From NCBI RefSeq assembly GCF_014930365.1, contig NZ_JABXWI010000003.1, positions 434,001 through 498,000 of the forward strand: a stretch of DNA of 64,000 nucleotides, read 5' to 3'. A program made the position numbers and the translations under genes. Shown piece by piece: positions 34,490 to 43,366 of this stretch. The notes below the pieces were generated by a model. That model worked only from the letters and a program-made list of their open reading frames with translations, was not told the DNA's origin and did not search any database. Positions within the stretch are counted from its first letter, which is position 1. Each line of letters begins with the position of its first letter. Source of the stretch: Streptomyces caniscabiei (GTDB lineage Bacteria; Actinomycetota; Actinomycetes; Streptomycetales; Streptomycetaceae).

Positions 34490-35629
34490 TCAGGCGCCGG
34501 GGTGCAGCCCGGGCCAGCCCGGCGTCGGGTCGCCCTTGACCTCGCCGAAGTAGAGGGCGAACGTCTGCTTCCACCGCTCGACGGCGGCGCGGTCCTCCAT
34601 GAAGCGGGGGAAGCCGTCCACGTTGGCCTCGGGGTACTCCCAGATCGGCTTCAGCCCGGCGGGCGGGGCCACGTCCGTGCGTACCGACCAGGCGTTGGAG
34701 GTCTGGCGCTCGGTGGAGATCTGCCAGCTCAGGAACAGCTTGGCCGCCGTCGGGTGGGCGGCCTGCCTGAGGATCGCGATGCGCTGGCCCCACGCCATGA
34801 ACGGGTGCCCTTCGGGCCGCCCCATGCGGATCGGGCCGGTGCTGGTCGGGCTGGCGCCCGTACCGACCCCCACGACCGCCCGCTTCTCGTTGATCGCGGT
34901 GCTGGGCGAGAACGAGCCCCGGGCGAACTGCGGCTGCTGGGCGGCGAGTGCGGCCACCCAGTCCCAGCCGTAGGTCTGCGCGTAGAGGGCGTAGAGGTAG
35001 AGCACCGCGTCGTCGTCGTGCGGGTAGGAGGAGGCGACCGCGTTCTTCCAGCGCGGGTCGACAAGGTCCAGCGGGGATTGCGGCGCGTTCGCGCCGGCCG
35101 CCGCCACGTCGTACACGTAGCTGAAGGCGATGACCGCGCCGGCGACCCAGGCGCCGTCGGGGTCCCGGAACTTCTTGTACAGCTTGCCGAACCCGGCGGG
35201 CTTGTAGCGCAGCAGCCGTCCCTCGCGCTTCCAGCGGGTGAAGTCGTGCAGGGTCTGGAGCTGTACGACGTCGGGAACCAGGGTGTCGGTGGCCAACTGG
35301 TTGTCCACACGGACGTCGTGGTACTTGCTGTAGTCGACGATCAGCTTCAGGTCGATCTCGGGGAACCGCTGGCGGAAGGCGGCCCGGGCGCCTGCACCAC
35401 TGCCCGAGTCGGCGAGGTCGCCGCCCGCGTAGACGACGAGCTTGCCGCCCTCGGCTATCGCGTCCCGGTACAGCTCGTCGAGGGTCCTGGTGTCCTCGGC
35501 CACGGAACCGCGCGACGACTCGGCGGGGGCGGCCGAGGCCGGCGACGCGGTGGCGCCGAGCGTGCCGAGACCGAGCGCGGTGCCCGCTCCGGTCACCAGC
35601 AGACGTCGACGGCTGGGAAGGCTGGTCAC
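34490..35629 (-). CDS. Tat-exported extracellular solute-binding protein (family 1-like)
   Basis: GTG 35629 gives a clean twin-arginine leader (SRRRLLVTGAGTALGLG, then ASPASA cleavage), with AAAGGG upstream. The mature 330 residues are a periplasmic-binding fold resembling iron or polyamine-type binders: KLVVYAGGDLADSG, VDYSKYHDVRVDNQLATDTL, WVAGAVIAFSYVYDV, RMGRPEGHPFMAWGQRIAIL. No permease or ATPase is adjacent, so it is an orphan binding protein or was separated from its transporter. There is no lipobox. The ligand cannot be predicted. A palindrome (35733-35745) lies upstream. Confidence 0.8.
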   Translation of the reverse strand: MTSLPSRRRLLVTGAGTALGLGTLGATASPASAAPAESSRGSVAEDTRTLDELYRDAIAEGGKLVVYAGGDLADSGSGAGARAAFRQRFPEIDLKLIVDYSKYHDVRVDNQLATDTLVPDVVQLQTLHDFTRWKREGRLLRYKPAGFGKLYKKFRDPDGAWVAGAVIAFSYVYDVAAAGANAPQSPLDLVDPRWKNAVASSYPHDDDAVLYLYALYAQTYGWDWVAALAAQQPQFARGSFSPSTAINEKRAVVGVGTGASPTSTGPIRMGRPEGHPFMAWGQRIAILRQAAHPTAAKLFLSWQISTERQTSNAWSVRTDVAPPAGLKPIWEYPEANVDGFPRFMEDRAAVERWKQTFALYFGEVKGDPTPGWPGLHPGA

Positions 35630-35732
35630 GAGGGTGCCCTTTCTCTGTGGGGGTAGGGGCTCGATGAACGCGGGCCGGAGGGACACGGGGGCCTGCCTGA
35701 GCGGCCGGAACATCTGACGGAACAGTATCTGC

Positions 35733-35745
35733 TTCATCAGATGAA
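35733..35745. promoter_or_regulatory. Palindromic operator candidate upstream of the Tat-type binding protein
   Basis: TTCATCAGATGAA is a 13-bp perfect dyad (six-base arms, central A), a size and form used by GntR-type regulators. It sits about 105 bp upstream of the GTG, next to a possible TACTGT -10 box on the minus strand. Confidence 0.4.
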
Positions 35746-35867
35746 TCGGCCGACGACAGCCATGCGACAGCGACGTGACAGCCGTGCGACAGGTGGTGCC
35801 CCTGTGCCTGCCGGGCGATTCCGGCGAAGAGGACGGACGGCCACCGCCCTCGGCGGAACGGGCGTCC

Positions 35868-37181
35868 CTAGGGTGTCGCCTCCGTCGAACTCAGGGGTCT
35901 GGCAGGCCAGTCGAGGAGGCGGGCGCCGATCACCGCGGTCTGGAGGGTGTAGCGGTCGACGGGATCGGTCGGGTCGGTGCCGGTGAGGGTGCGGACGCGG
36001 GCCAGCCGGTAGGTGAGGGCGCGCACGCTGAGGGAGAGCCGCCGGGCGGTCGAGGCGGCCACGCAGCCGGTGTCGAAGTACGCCGTGAGCGTGTCGAGCA
36101 GGGGGCGTGCGCCGCCGCGCGCCTGTTCCAGCGGGCCGAGTGTGCTGCTCACCAGGTCGACGAGGGCCTGCCGGTCCCGGGCCAGTACGGGAAAGACCAG
36201 CAGGTCGGAGGCGCGCAGCAGGGGCTCGTCGAGGCCCATCCGCTGGGCCACGTCCAAAGCGTTGAGGGCCTCCTCGTAGCTGTGGCCGATACCGACGGTG
36301 CCGGGCCGGGAGCGGCCGATGGCGACCTGGGCGCGGCCGGTGGCGGCGTAGGAGCGCTTGGCGAAGTGGGCGAGGACGTCGTCCTGGTCACCGGGGGCGA
36401 CGCAGACCATGCGGCCGTCCTTGGTGGTGAACAGGATGCGGCGGTTCTCGAAGCGGGCGAACAGGTCGCTCGCCACCTGCCGGGGCACCGGGTCGGTCTC
36501 GTCGTACTTCTCCGGGCCCTCGGCCACGGCGACCGCGTGGGCGCGGGACAGGCGCAGGCCGAACCGCTCGGAGCGGGCGGCGAGTTGGCCCGGGTCGCCG
36601 CGGCCGTGCAGAAGGTCGTCGATGAACTCCCGCCGGGCGGCCTCCTCCTTGCGCACCACGAGTCGTTGGGCGCGCTCGTAGCCGTCGGCGAAGGCGTCGA
36701 CGGCCTGTTCGACCACGGCGAGGACGCGGGCCGGGTCGGCGCCCCGGGGCCAGTTCTCCCGGCCGGCCACGAGGTGCGCCCGCACCAGCGAACGCCAGCC
36801 GTGCCCGGCCTCGGCCGCCCGCGCCCCGAGCGCCCGACGCGACTCGATCTCGTCCCGCGTCAGCCGCCGCCCGGTGACGGCTGCCTCCGCGAGGATCCTC
36901 TCGAACCCGTCGAGAAAACCGTCGCGCGGTGCAGGGTGGGAGGGGGTGCGGTCGGTTGGAGCGCGGTCGGTCAAGGGGGCGTCGGTCGGGGCGTGGGCGG
37001 TCGAAGGCCGGTCGGTCCGGTGGTCCTCCGCGGTCACGTTCCGCCCGTCCGCGCCGCTCCCGCCGCTCACGATGCTCCCCCGTGCGACCACGCCGTCCAC
37101 GATCTCCCCCGGCTCCCCCATCCGCCCCGGCTCCCCCATCTGCCCCGGCTCCCTCATCTGCCCCGTCTCCCTCGTACGCAT
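35868..37181 (-). CDS. PucR/CdaR-family transcriptional regulator
   Basis: A regulator with a C-terminal PucR helix-turn-helix (LLDTLTAYFDTGCVAASTAR, LSLSVRALTYRLARV) and a GGDEF-like CdaR central part (HAVAVAEGPEKYDE; VAIGRSRPGTVGIGHSYEEA). The first 85 residues are low-complexity, with repeated GEPGxM and TDRxPTD units coming from an 18-bp DNA repeat. The true start may lie further in, before DGFLDGFERILAEA. Family members sense small metabolites and act on nearby catabolic or transport genes. Here the closest candidates are the Tat-type binding protein gene downstream and the antiporter gene upstream on the same strand. The stop is well separated from both. Confidence 0.85.
   Translation of the reverse strand: MRTRETGQMREPGQMGEPGRMGEPGEIVDGVVARGSIVSGGSGADGRNVTAEDHRTDRPSTAHAPTDAPLTDRAPTDRTPSHPAPRDGFLDGFERILAEAAVTGRRLTRDEIESRRALGARAAEAGHGWRSLVRAHLVAGRENWPRGADPARVLAVVEQAVDAFADGYERAQRLVVRKEEAARREFIDDLLHGRGDPGQLAARSERFGLRLSRAHAVAVAEGPEKYDETDPVPRQVASDLFARFENRRILFTTKDGRMVCVAPGDQDDVLAHFAKRSYAATGRAQVAIGRSRPGTVGIGHSYEEALNALDVAQRMGLDEPLLRASDLLVFPVLARDRQALVDLVSSTLGPLEQARGGARPLLDTLTAYFDTGCVAASTARRLSLSVRALTYRLARVRTLTGTDPTDPVDRYTLQTAVIGARLLDWPARPLSSTEATP
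37106..37171. repeat. 18-bp tandem repeats in the 5' end of the pucR-type gene
   Basis: Three to four near-identical units of the form CCCCGGCTCCCCCATCYG encode repeated GxMxEP hexapeptides on the minus strand. Copy number could vary without shifting frame. Confidence 0.7.
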
Positions 37182-37262
37182 CTGTCGTCCGTGCGCCCGC
37201 TGTTCATGTCCTCCCCCGTTCGCTCTCCGTCCCGACCAGTGCGCGAGCGCACGCCCGTCCGC

Positions 37263-38489
37263 TCAGGCGTTCGCGTGCACCGCCTCGGTGGTGGGCTCGG
37301 GTTCCGCCGTCGGCGTCTCCCGGGCCGCGACCGCGGTGCGGCGGCGGGTGAGGCGGGTGGCGAGGGGTTCGGTCCAGCGGGCGGTGAGCGGGCCGAGGAG
37401 GACCAGGAGGAGCACGTACGCCGTCGCGAGAGGGCCGACGCGGGGCTCGACCCCGACGGCGAGCCCCGCGATGACGATGGAGAACTCGCCCCGCGCGACC
37501 AGGGTTCCGCCCGCCCGCCACCGGCCCTTCGCCGAGATCCCGGCCCGGCGCGCGGCCCAGTACCCGGTGGCGATCTTCGTCAGGGTCGTGACGGCGGCCA
37601 GCGCGAGGGCGGGGAGGAGGACGGGCGGGATGTCGGCGGGGTCGGTGTGCAGGCCGAAGAAGACGAAGAACACGGCGGCGAAGAGGTCCCGCAGCGGGGT
37701 CAGGATGCTGCTGGCCCCCTCGGCGACCTCACCGGACAGCGCGATGCCGACCAGGAACGCCCCCACGGCGGCCGAGACCTGGAGGTGCTGGGCGATCCCG
37801 GCGACGACGAGGGTGAGGCCGAGGACGACCAGGAGGAGCATCTCGGCGTTGTCGGAGGAGACCGCCCGGCTGATCAACCGCCCGTGGCGGAGGGCGACAT
37901 AGAGGACGGCGCCGACCGTGCCCAGGGCGATCAACAGGGTCAGGGTGCCGCCCGCCAGACTCACCCCGGCGAGCAGGGCGGTGAGGATCGGCAGGTAGAC
38001 GGCCATCGAGAGGTCTTCGAGGACGAGGATGCTCAGCACGACCGGGGTCTCCCGGTTGCCGAGCCGGCGCAGATCGCCGAGGACCTTGGCGATGACGCCG
38101 GAGGAGGAGATCCAGGTGACGCCGGCCAGGGCGACCGCGGCGACCGGGCCCCAGCCGAGCAGCAGCGCCATCACGGCGCCAGGGATGGCGTTGAGGACGA
38201 AGTCGACCGCGCCGGAGGGGTATTGGGACTTGAGGTTGGTGACGAGTTCGGAGGCGCTGTACTCCAGACCGAGCAGGAGCAGCAACAGGATGACGCCTAT
38301 CTCTGCGCCGGTGGCGACGAACTCCTCGCTGGCCTGAAGGGGGAGGATGCCGCCGTGGCCGAAGGCGAGCCCGGCGAGCAGGTAGAGGGGTATGGGTGAG
38401 AAGCCCACCCGTCCGGCGAGGCGGCCCAGCATGCCCAGGGCGAGGATGATCGCCCCGAGTTCGATGAGCATGGCTGTGGTGTGATGCAC
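37263..38489 (-). CDS. Cation/proton antiporter (CPA2, KefB-like)
   Basis: About 409 residues with 11-13 hydrophobic helices and no soluble TrkA-N domain. Typical CPA2 stretches are IELGAIILALGMLGRLAGRV at the N-terminus, LEYSASELV, WISSSGVIAKVLGDLRRLG, LVLEDLSMAVYLPIL (with the conserved Glu-Asp in a membrane helix) and VARGEFSIVIAGLAVG. GTG 38489 is preferred (GGAGGACAG upstream); an ATG at 38471 is an alternative. It exchanges K+ or Na+ for protons across the plasma membrane. A terminator and a tiny frame separate it from the flotillin-type gene upstream. Confidence 0.9.
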   Translation of the reverse strand: MHHTTAMLIELGAIILALGMLGRLAGRVGFSPIPLYLLAGLAFGHGGILPLQASEEFVATGAEIGVILLLLLLGLEYSASELVTNLKSQYPSGAVDFVLNAIPGAVMALLLGWGPVAAVALAGVTWISSSGVIAKVLGDLRRLGNRETPVVLSILVLEDLSMAVYLPILTALLAGVSLAGGTLTLLIALGTVGAVLYVALRHGRLISRAVSSDNAEMLLLVVLGLTLVVAGIAQHLQVSAAVGAFLVGIALSGEVAEGASSILTPLRDLFAAVFFVFFGLHTDPADIPPVLLPALALAAVTTLTKIATGYWAARRAGISAKGRWRAGGTLVARGEFSIVIAGLAVGVEPRVGPLATAYVLLLVLLGPLTARWTEPLATRLTRRRTAVAARETPTAEPEPTTEAVHANA

Positions 38490-38591
38490 GGGCGTCTGTC
38501 CTCCGTTGACGAGTGCGGTGACGGCGTCTGTGCCTGAAGGGAGTTCGGCCGCGCGCACGGGTGCGAGGGCACGCAGGGCATGCCGGGCAGA

Positions 38592-38614
38592 CCCCTCCGC
38601 GAAGGGCGGAGGGG
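38592..38614 (-). terminator. Small hairpin between the tiny frame and the antiporter gene
   Basis: Stem CCCCTCCGC (38592-38600) pairs with 38606-38614 across a 5-nt loop, just after the stop of the 32-residue frame. Confidence 0.6.
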
Positions 38615-38618
38615 GGCG

Positions 38619-38717
38619 TCAGTACGCGGGGTGTTCGCTCGGACCCGCGGCGCGGCCGGTATCGGGAACGGCGTCGCGAGCGGCGTTCACGACGCGCACG
38701 CGGATGACTCGACCCAT
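38619..38717 (-). CDS. Tiny 32-residue frame upstream of the antiporter
   Basis: ATG 38717 is preceded by GGGGAGGCGTGAC, a strong SD, and the frame ends directly before a hairpin. Codons are GC-rich at the third position. The peptide starts MGRVIRVRVVNAARDAV and has no known domain. It may be a small protein or a leader that attenuates antiporter expression. I do not recognise it. Confidence 0.4.
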   Translation of the reverse strand: MGRVIRVRVVNAARDAVPDTGRAAGPSEHPAY

Positions 38718-38770
38718 GTCACGCCTCCCCCACACGCCGTCGGCGTATCACCGACCACCACTCGAACGAA

Positions 38771-38798
38771 TGAGCAAATAAACGCTCAACAGAGCGTT
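38771..38798. promoter_or_regulatory. AT-richer region with overlapping inverted repeats
   Basis: TGAGC-N8-GCTCA (38771-38788) overlaps AACGCTC-AACA-GAGCGTT (38781-38798). It lies upstream of the tiny frame/antiporter unit and downstream of the flotillin-type stop, and suggests alternative operators. GGTAAA occurs three times just to the right. Confidence 0.4.
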
Positions 38799-38892
38799 GG
38801 GGCTCGGTAAAGGAGTCTAGCGCACACCGAAAAGGTAAAATCACACAATCGGTAAAGCGCTGCCCATTTCCCTTTGCCCCAGGCTCATTCCG

Positions 38893-40407
38893 TCACTCGC
38901 CGATCTCCACCTTGCCGTTGTCACCGGCCCGCACCGCCGCCTTGTCCCGCGTGATGCCTTTCAGCAGCTCCGCGAGGTCGACCCCCGTGGTGGAGCCGAG
39001 GAGTTCGAGCCCCTGGGCGACGTTGTCGGCGACCGCGCGCGGGATGCGGGCGGCGCCGTCGGTGGAGATGACCGTCATCTTGTCCACCGCCGCGAGCGGT
39101 TCGGACGCCTTGGCGACGACCTGCGGCAGCACCTCGACGAGCATCTGCAGGACCGCCGCGTCGCCGTACCGCCCGAACGCGTCGGCCTTCTGCCGCATCG
39201 CCTCCGCCTCGGCCGCGCCCTTCGCGCCGATCGCCGCCGCCTCCGCCTCGCCCTCCAGCCGGACCGCCTCCGCGATCGCCGCCCGCCGCGCCCGCTCGGA
39301 CTCGCCCTGCCGGAGACCCTCGACGGCCTCGGCCTCGGCCAGCGCGGTACGCCGCTGCTTCTCGCCCTCACCGGTCAGCCGGGCCCGCTCGGCCTCCGCC
39401 TGCGCCCCCGCGATCTCGGCCAGCCGCTCGGCCTCGGCCTGCTTGACCCGGGCCACCCGCCGCGCCTCGGCCTCCTGTTCGGCCGCGTACCGCTGGGCGT
39501 CGGCGGGCTTGCGGACCTCCGTGTCGAGCTGACGGTCCTTCAACGCGGCCTGCCGCTCGGCCACCTTCTCCTGCTGGGTGAGGATGTCCTGCTGCCGGGC
39601 GGCCTCGGCGAGCGGACCCGCCGCGTTCGCCTGCGCCGCCGCCGAGTCAGTCTCGGCCTTGATCTCGGCCTGCTTCAGGTAGAACGTCCGCTGGGCGACC
39701 GCGATCTCCTCCTCGGCCTTCAGCCGGGCCTGCTCGGCGGCGCGCCGGGCGACCGCCTCGGCGATGTCCGCCTCCTGCTTGGCCCTCGCGGCCTCCGGAC
39801 GGCCGAGGTCCTCCAGATAGGAGCCCTCGGTGGTGATGTCCTGGATCTGGAACGCGTCCAGCACCAGGCCCTGCCCGGAAAGGCTGGCCTCCGCCTCCTC
39901 GGCGACCTGGCCGGCGAACGCGGCCCGGTCACGGATGACGTCCTCCACCGACATCCGGCCGACGATGGCCCGCAGCGCGCCCGACAGCACCTCCTGGGTG
40001 AAGCCGACGATGCCGTCCTGCTGCATCAGGAACCGCTGGGCGGCGGCCCGGATCGAGTCCTCGGTGCCGCCGACCTTGACGATGGCGACCCCTTCGAGGT
40101 GCGCCTTGATCCCGCGCAGCGTGACCGCGCCGCGCACCGCCACCGGGATGTGCCGCGACGACAGGTCCAGGGTGAACCGCTGCTGCACGAACGGCACGAC
40201 GAACACCCCGCCGCCGACCACGACCTTCTGCCCGCTGTTGTCGGTGAACACCCGCCCGGTCTCCGGATCGGTGGCCTCCTTGCCGCGCCGGCCGGTGACG
40301 ATGAACGCCTCGCTGGGACCCGCCACCTTGTAGCGGGTGACCAGGACGAGAGCCAGCAGCACCAGGAGCACGACGACTCCCACCACCGCCAAGAACACAG
40401 CACTCAT
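38893..40407 (-). CDS. Flotillin-family SPFH/band 7 membrane-scaffold protein
   Basis: A 504-residue flotillin (FloA/YqiK-like). A single N-terminal membrane helix (AVFLAVVGVVVLLVLLALVL) is followed by an SPFH domain (about 30-200; TEDSIRAAAQRFLMQQDGI) and a long Ala/Glu/Arg-rich coiled coil (about 200-420; AEQARLKAEEEIAVAQRTF). ATG 40407 has a GGGGG-type SD. Flotillins organise membrane microdomains and help assemble membrane complexes. The next gene upstream encodes an NfeD-like membrane protein, the usual flotillin partner, in the same direction with a 64-bp gap. Confidence 0.93.
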   Translation of the reverse strand: MSAVFLAVVGVVVLLVLLALVLVTRYKVAGPSEAFIVTGRRGKEATDPETGRVFTDNSGQKVVVGGGVFVVPFVQQRFTLDLSSRHIPVAVRGAVTLRGIKAHLEGVAIVKVGGTEDSIRAAAQRFLMQQDGIVGFTQEVLSGALRAIVGRMSVEDVIRDRAAFAGQVAEEAEASLSGQGLVLDAFQIQDITTEGSYLEDLGRPEAARAKQEADIAEAVARRAAEQARLKAEEEIAVAQRTFYLKQAEIKAETDSAAAQANAAGPLAEAARQQDILTQQEKVAERQAALKDRQLDTEVRKPADAQRYAAEQEAEARRVARVKQAEAERLAEIAGAQAEAERARLTGEGEKQRRTALAEAEAVEGLRQGESERARRAAIAEAVRLEGEAEAAAIGAKGAAEAEAMRQKADAFGRYGDAAVLQMLVEVLPQVVAKASEPLAAVDKMTVISTDGAARIPRAVADNVAQGLELLGSTTGVDLAELLKGITRDKAAVRAGDNGKVEIGE

Positions 40408-40471
40408 GACAAATACCCCCGAATCACACAAGAAAGAATGAAAGGAACGCAACGCCCTGCGGAGGAGCCGC

Positions 40472-40981
40472 TCAGCGGTCCACAGGGCGCACCACGACCG
40501 ACGTGGCGCTCGGCGCCGCCTCCACCCACACCTCGGCGCCCCGGGCCACCGGCACCGCGCTGCGCGCGGCGAGTTTCACCGGCTGCCCGGCGAGCCGCAG
40601 CAGCACCTCGCCGAAGCCGTCCGCCGGAATGTCGGTCACCACACTTCCCGCGGTGCCCACCAGGTCGGACCCCCGGGGCGTGACCGCCGTCCGATCGCTC
40701 ATCAGGGCCCGCCCGAAGCGGTACGTCAGCCAGGCCGTGCCGGCCCCGAGGACCGCACCGCACCCGCCGGCGAGAACGGGCCCCGCGTCGAGCAGTTCGG
40801 TCGCGAGGACGCCTCCGAAACCGGTCGCCGCCAGGAACCCGGCGACGACCGGCAACGACAGCCATCCCTCCAGGGCACCGGCCGGGCCGCCGTCGAACGC
40901 GCCCTCCAGCACCCCGTCGAGGACCAGCGACAGGACGAGCAGCACGACCCCCGTGATGCCGAGTCCGAAGAACCAGGCCAT
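40472..40981 (-). CDS. NfeD-like/OB-fold membrane protein, partner of the flotillin
   Basis: A 169-residue protein with N-terminal membrane helices (AWFFGLGITGVVLLVLSLVL; GFLAATGFGGVLATELLDAG; GCGAVLGAGTAWLTYRFGRA). A C-terminal OB-fold-like domain follows (GTAGSVVTDIPADGFGEVLL; GAEVWVEAAPSATSVVV). This architecture and its place directly before a flotillin gene match short NfeD-type proteins that co-occur with SPFH proteins. The ATG follows AAGGGGGAC. No protease part is present, as in the short subclass. Confidence 0.82.
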   Translation of the reverse strand: MAWFFGLGITGVVLLVLSLVLDGVLEGAFDGGPAGALEGWLSLPVVAGFLAATGFGGVLATELLDAGPVLAGGCGAVLGAGTAWLTYRFGRALMSDRTAVTPRGSDLVGTAGSVVTDIPADGFGEVLLRLAGQPVKLAARSAVPVARGAEVWVEAAPSATSVVVRPVDR

Positions 40982-41120
40982 ACGCGCCGTCCCCCTTTCC
41001 CGCCCCGCCGCCGGTCTCCGGCTTGACGAGATCCTCACATGGGCGGCCGGGCCGGTTCATTGCCGTGTTCCGGCAATGTTCCCGTGCCTTTCCTTGCTGC
41101 CACGAAAGGTGCGCGGCGGC

Positions 41121-41345
41121 TCAGGCGGCGGCCTGCCGGACGACCTCCGCGACCTCGTAGCCCGCCTCGACGATCGCCGCGCGCACGGCCGCGTCGTCGG
41201 CCGTCTCCCCGCGCACGGTCACCAGGCCGGCCCGCACGTCGACGTCGACCTCGGTGACACCGGGCACCGCGACGACCTCCTCGGTGACGCTCGCGGCACA
41301 GTGGCCACAGCTCATGCCGGAGACGGTGAAGTACTTCTCGGCCAT
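41121..41345 (-). CDS. Heavy-metal-associated (HMA) copper chaperone, CopZ-like
   Basis: A 74-residue ferredoxin-like HMA protein with the metal site GMSCGHC (Cys13, Cys16) and typical ending (AAIVEAGYEVAEVV). AGGAG lies 7 nt before the ATG. It probably shuttles Cu(I) to a P-type ATPase, which is not encoded in this window, so it acts as a stand-alone chaperone here. Length and fold are normal. Confidence 0.93.
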   Translation of the reverse strand: MAEKYFTVSGMSCGHCAASVTEEVVAVPGVTEVDVDVRAGLVTVRGETADDAAVRAAIVEAGYEVAEVVRQAAA

Positions 41346-41545
41346 GGGACGCTCCTGTCCTCGGTCGGCCCGGTGACTGTGCCGTGGGGGCGCCCGGGCC
41401 GCGTGGCACGAGGTACGGCGGACCACCCCCCGACGTTCATCCTCGGCCCGTAAGTGACCGGCAGGTAACCCGCCCGATTTCAAGGTCACCCCAGGGAGGG
41501 CAAGGTCACAGCCGTGCCCCCTGCTGCTCCTTTGCGCCTCTGGCC

Positions 41546-41551
41546 TAGCAT
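41546..41551 (+). promoter_or_regulatory. -10 box positioned for a leaderless mutA transcript
   Basis: TAGCAT ends six bases before the mutA ATG, so transcription would start at or next to the A of ATG. No SD is visible before the start codon. Confidence 0.45.
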
Positions 41552-41557
41552 CCGAGC

Positions 41558-43366
41558 ATGACGGTCCTGCCTGACGACGGGCTTGAGCTGGCCGCCGAGT
41601 TCCCTGACGCAACCCACGAGCAGTGGCAGCGCCTCGTTGCGGGCGTGCTGCGCAAGTCGGGCAAGGACGTCGAGGGCGCTCAGGCCGAGGAAGCCCTGTC
41701 CACCGCGCTGGAGGACGGGCTGCGCACCCGTCCTCTCTACACCGCGCACGACACCGCGCCGCCCTCCGGCCACCCCGGCTTCGCGCCCTTCGTACGAGGA
41801 GGGCGGGCCGCCGGCACCTCCGTCGGCGGCTGGGACGTACGCCAGCGGCACACGGTGGCGGACGGCGCAGCCGTGCTCGCGGACCTGGAGAACGGCGTCA
41901 CCTCCCTGTGGCTGGTGCTCGGCGAGGCCGGCCTCCCGGTGGCGTCGCTCGGCTCGGTCCTCGACGGTGTGTACCTCGACCTCGCGCCCGTCGTGCTGGA
42001 CGCGGGCGCCGAAGTGGAGTCCGCCGCCGGTGAGTTGCTGCGGCTGTACGCCGAGCGCGGAGTCGCCAAGGTGGCGGCGCGCGGCAACCTGGGCGCGGAC
42101 CCCCTCGGCCACGAGGCCCGCACCGGACAGGGCTACGACCTCGCCCCCGTCGTCGACCTCGCGCGACAGTGCGCCGAGGAGTACCCGGGCCTTCGGGCCC
42201 TGACCGTGGACGCCCTGCCGTACCACGAGGCCGGCGGCTCGGCGGCGCAGGAGCTGGGCGCCTCCCTGGCGACCGGTGTCGCGTACCTGCGGGAGCTGAC
42301 CTCGGCCGGGCTGAGCGTCGAACAGGCCTGCGGCCAGCTGGAGTTCCGGTACGCGGCCACCGCCGACCAGTTCCTGACGATCGCCAAGCTTCGCGCCGCG
42401 CGCCGGCTCTGGGCCCGGGTCGCCGAGGTGTGCGGGGCGCCCGCCGCCGGGGCGCAGACGCAGCACGCGGTGACCTCGGCGGTGATGATGACGCGCCGCG
42501 ACCCGTGGGTGAACATGCTGCGCACGACCATCGCCACGCTGGCCGCCGGCGCGGGCGGCGCCGACTCCGTCACGGTCCTGCCGTTCGACCACGCGCTGGG
42601 CCTGCCGGACGCGTTCGCGCGGCGCATCGCCCGCAACACCTCCACGATCCTGATCGAGGAGTCCCACCTCGCCCGGGTGATCGACCCGGCGGGCGGCTCC
42701 TGGTACGTGGAGCGCCTCACCGACGAACTCGCCCACGCGGGCTGGGAGTTCTTCCAGCGGATCGAGCGACTCGGCGGCCAGGCGGCCGCGTTGCGCTCGG
42801 GTGACCTGGGCCGCGACCTCGCCGACACCTGGGAGGCCCGCACCGGCAGGCTCGCCAAGCGCCGCGAACCCATCACCGGGGTCAGCGAGTTCCCGCACCT
42901 GGCGGAGAAGCCGGTCGTCCGCGCACCCGCGCCCGAGCCGCCGTCCGGCGGTCTCCCCCGCGTCACCCGCGACGAGACGTACGAGGCACTGCGCGCCCGC
43001 TCGGACGCCCACCTCGCCGCGACGGGCTCCCGCCCCCGGATCCACCTGGCCGCCCTCGGCCCGGCCGCCGCCCACACCGCCCGGCTCACCTTCGCCGCCA
43101 ACCTCTTCCAGGCGGGCGGCATCGAGCCCGTCACCGGGGGCACCTTCGAGGAGAGCGGCGCCACCGAGGCGTGCCTGTGCTCCAGCGACGCCCTGTACGA
43201 GGAGCGGGCCGCGACCGAGGCGGCCGGGCTGAAGGCCGCCGGCGCCTCGCACGTGTTCCTCGCCGGCCGCCCCGGGCAGTACGCCGACGTCGACGGTTTC
43301 GTCTTCGCGGGCTGTGACGCCGTGGCCGTCCTGACCGCCACCCTCGACCGCATGGGAGTGTCCTGA
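41558..43366 (+). CDS. mutA: Methylmalonyl-CoA mutase small (beta) subunit
   Basis: A 602-residue MutA-type subunit. It has the mutase TIM-barrel sequence ([60 protein letters not shown]) and a degenerate C-terminal cobalamin-like domain ([16 protein letters not shown]) without the DxHxxG motif, as expected for the non-catalytic subunit. With MutB it isomerises (R)-methylmalonyl-CoA to succinyl-CoA. The stop and mutB start overlap by one base (TGATG). A -10-like TAGCAT just upstream suggests a leaderless mRNA. No cobalamin riboswitch is visible. Confidence 0.95.
   Translation: MTVLPDDGLELAAEFPDATHEQWQRLVAGVLRKSGKDVEGAQAEEALSTALEDGLRTRPLYTAHDTAPPSGHPGFAPFVRGGRAAGTSVGGWDVRQRHTVADGAAVLADLENGVTSLWLVLGEAGLPVASLGSVLDGVYLDLAPVVLDAGAEVESAAGELLRLYAERGVAKVAARGNLGADPLGHEARTGQGYDLAPVVDLARQCAEEYPGLRALTVDALPYHEAGGSAAQELGASLATGVAYLRELTSAGLSVEQACGQLEFRYAATADQFLTIAKLRAARRLWARVAEVCGAPAAGAQTQHAVTSAVMMTRRDPWVNMLRTTIATLAAGAGGADSVTVLPFDHALGLPDAFARRIARNTSTILIEESHLARVIDPAGGSWYVERLTDELAHAGWEFFQRIERLGGQAAALRSGDLGRDLADTWEARTGRLAKRREPITGVSEFPHLAEKPVVRAPAPEPPSGGLPRVTRDETYEALRARSDAHLAATGSRPRIHLAALGPAAAHTARLTFAANLFQAGGIEPVTGGTFEESGATEACLCSSDALYEERAATEAAGLKAAGASHVFLAGRPGQYADVDGFVFAGCDAVAVLTATLDRMGVS

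Noticed and set aside
35775..38399. Long plus-strand frame (874 codons) over the pucR-type and antiporter genes
   Set aside because: Antisense shadow without recognisable features; both minus-strand proteins are clear family members.
41454..41557. Cobalamin riboswitch before mutA
   Set aside because: The gap is about 100 bp, no B12-box-like sequence is visible and a promoter sits at the start codon.
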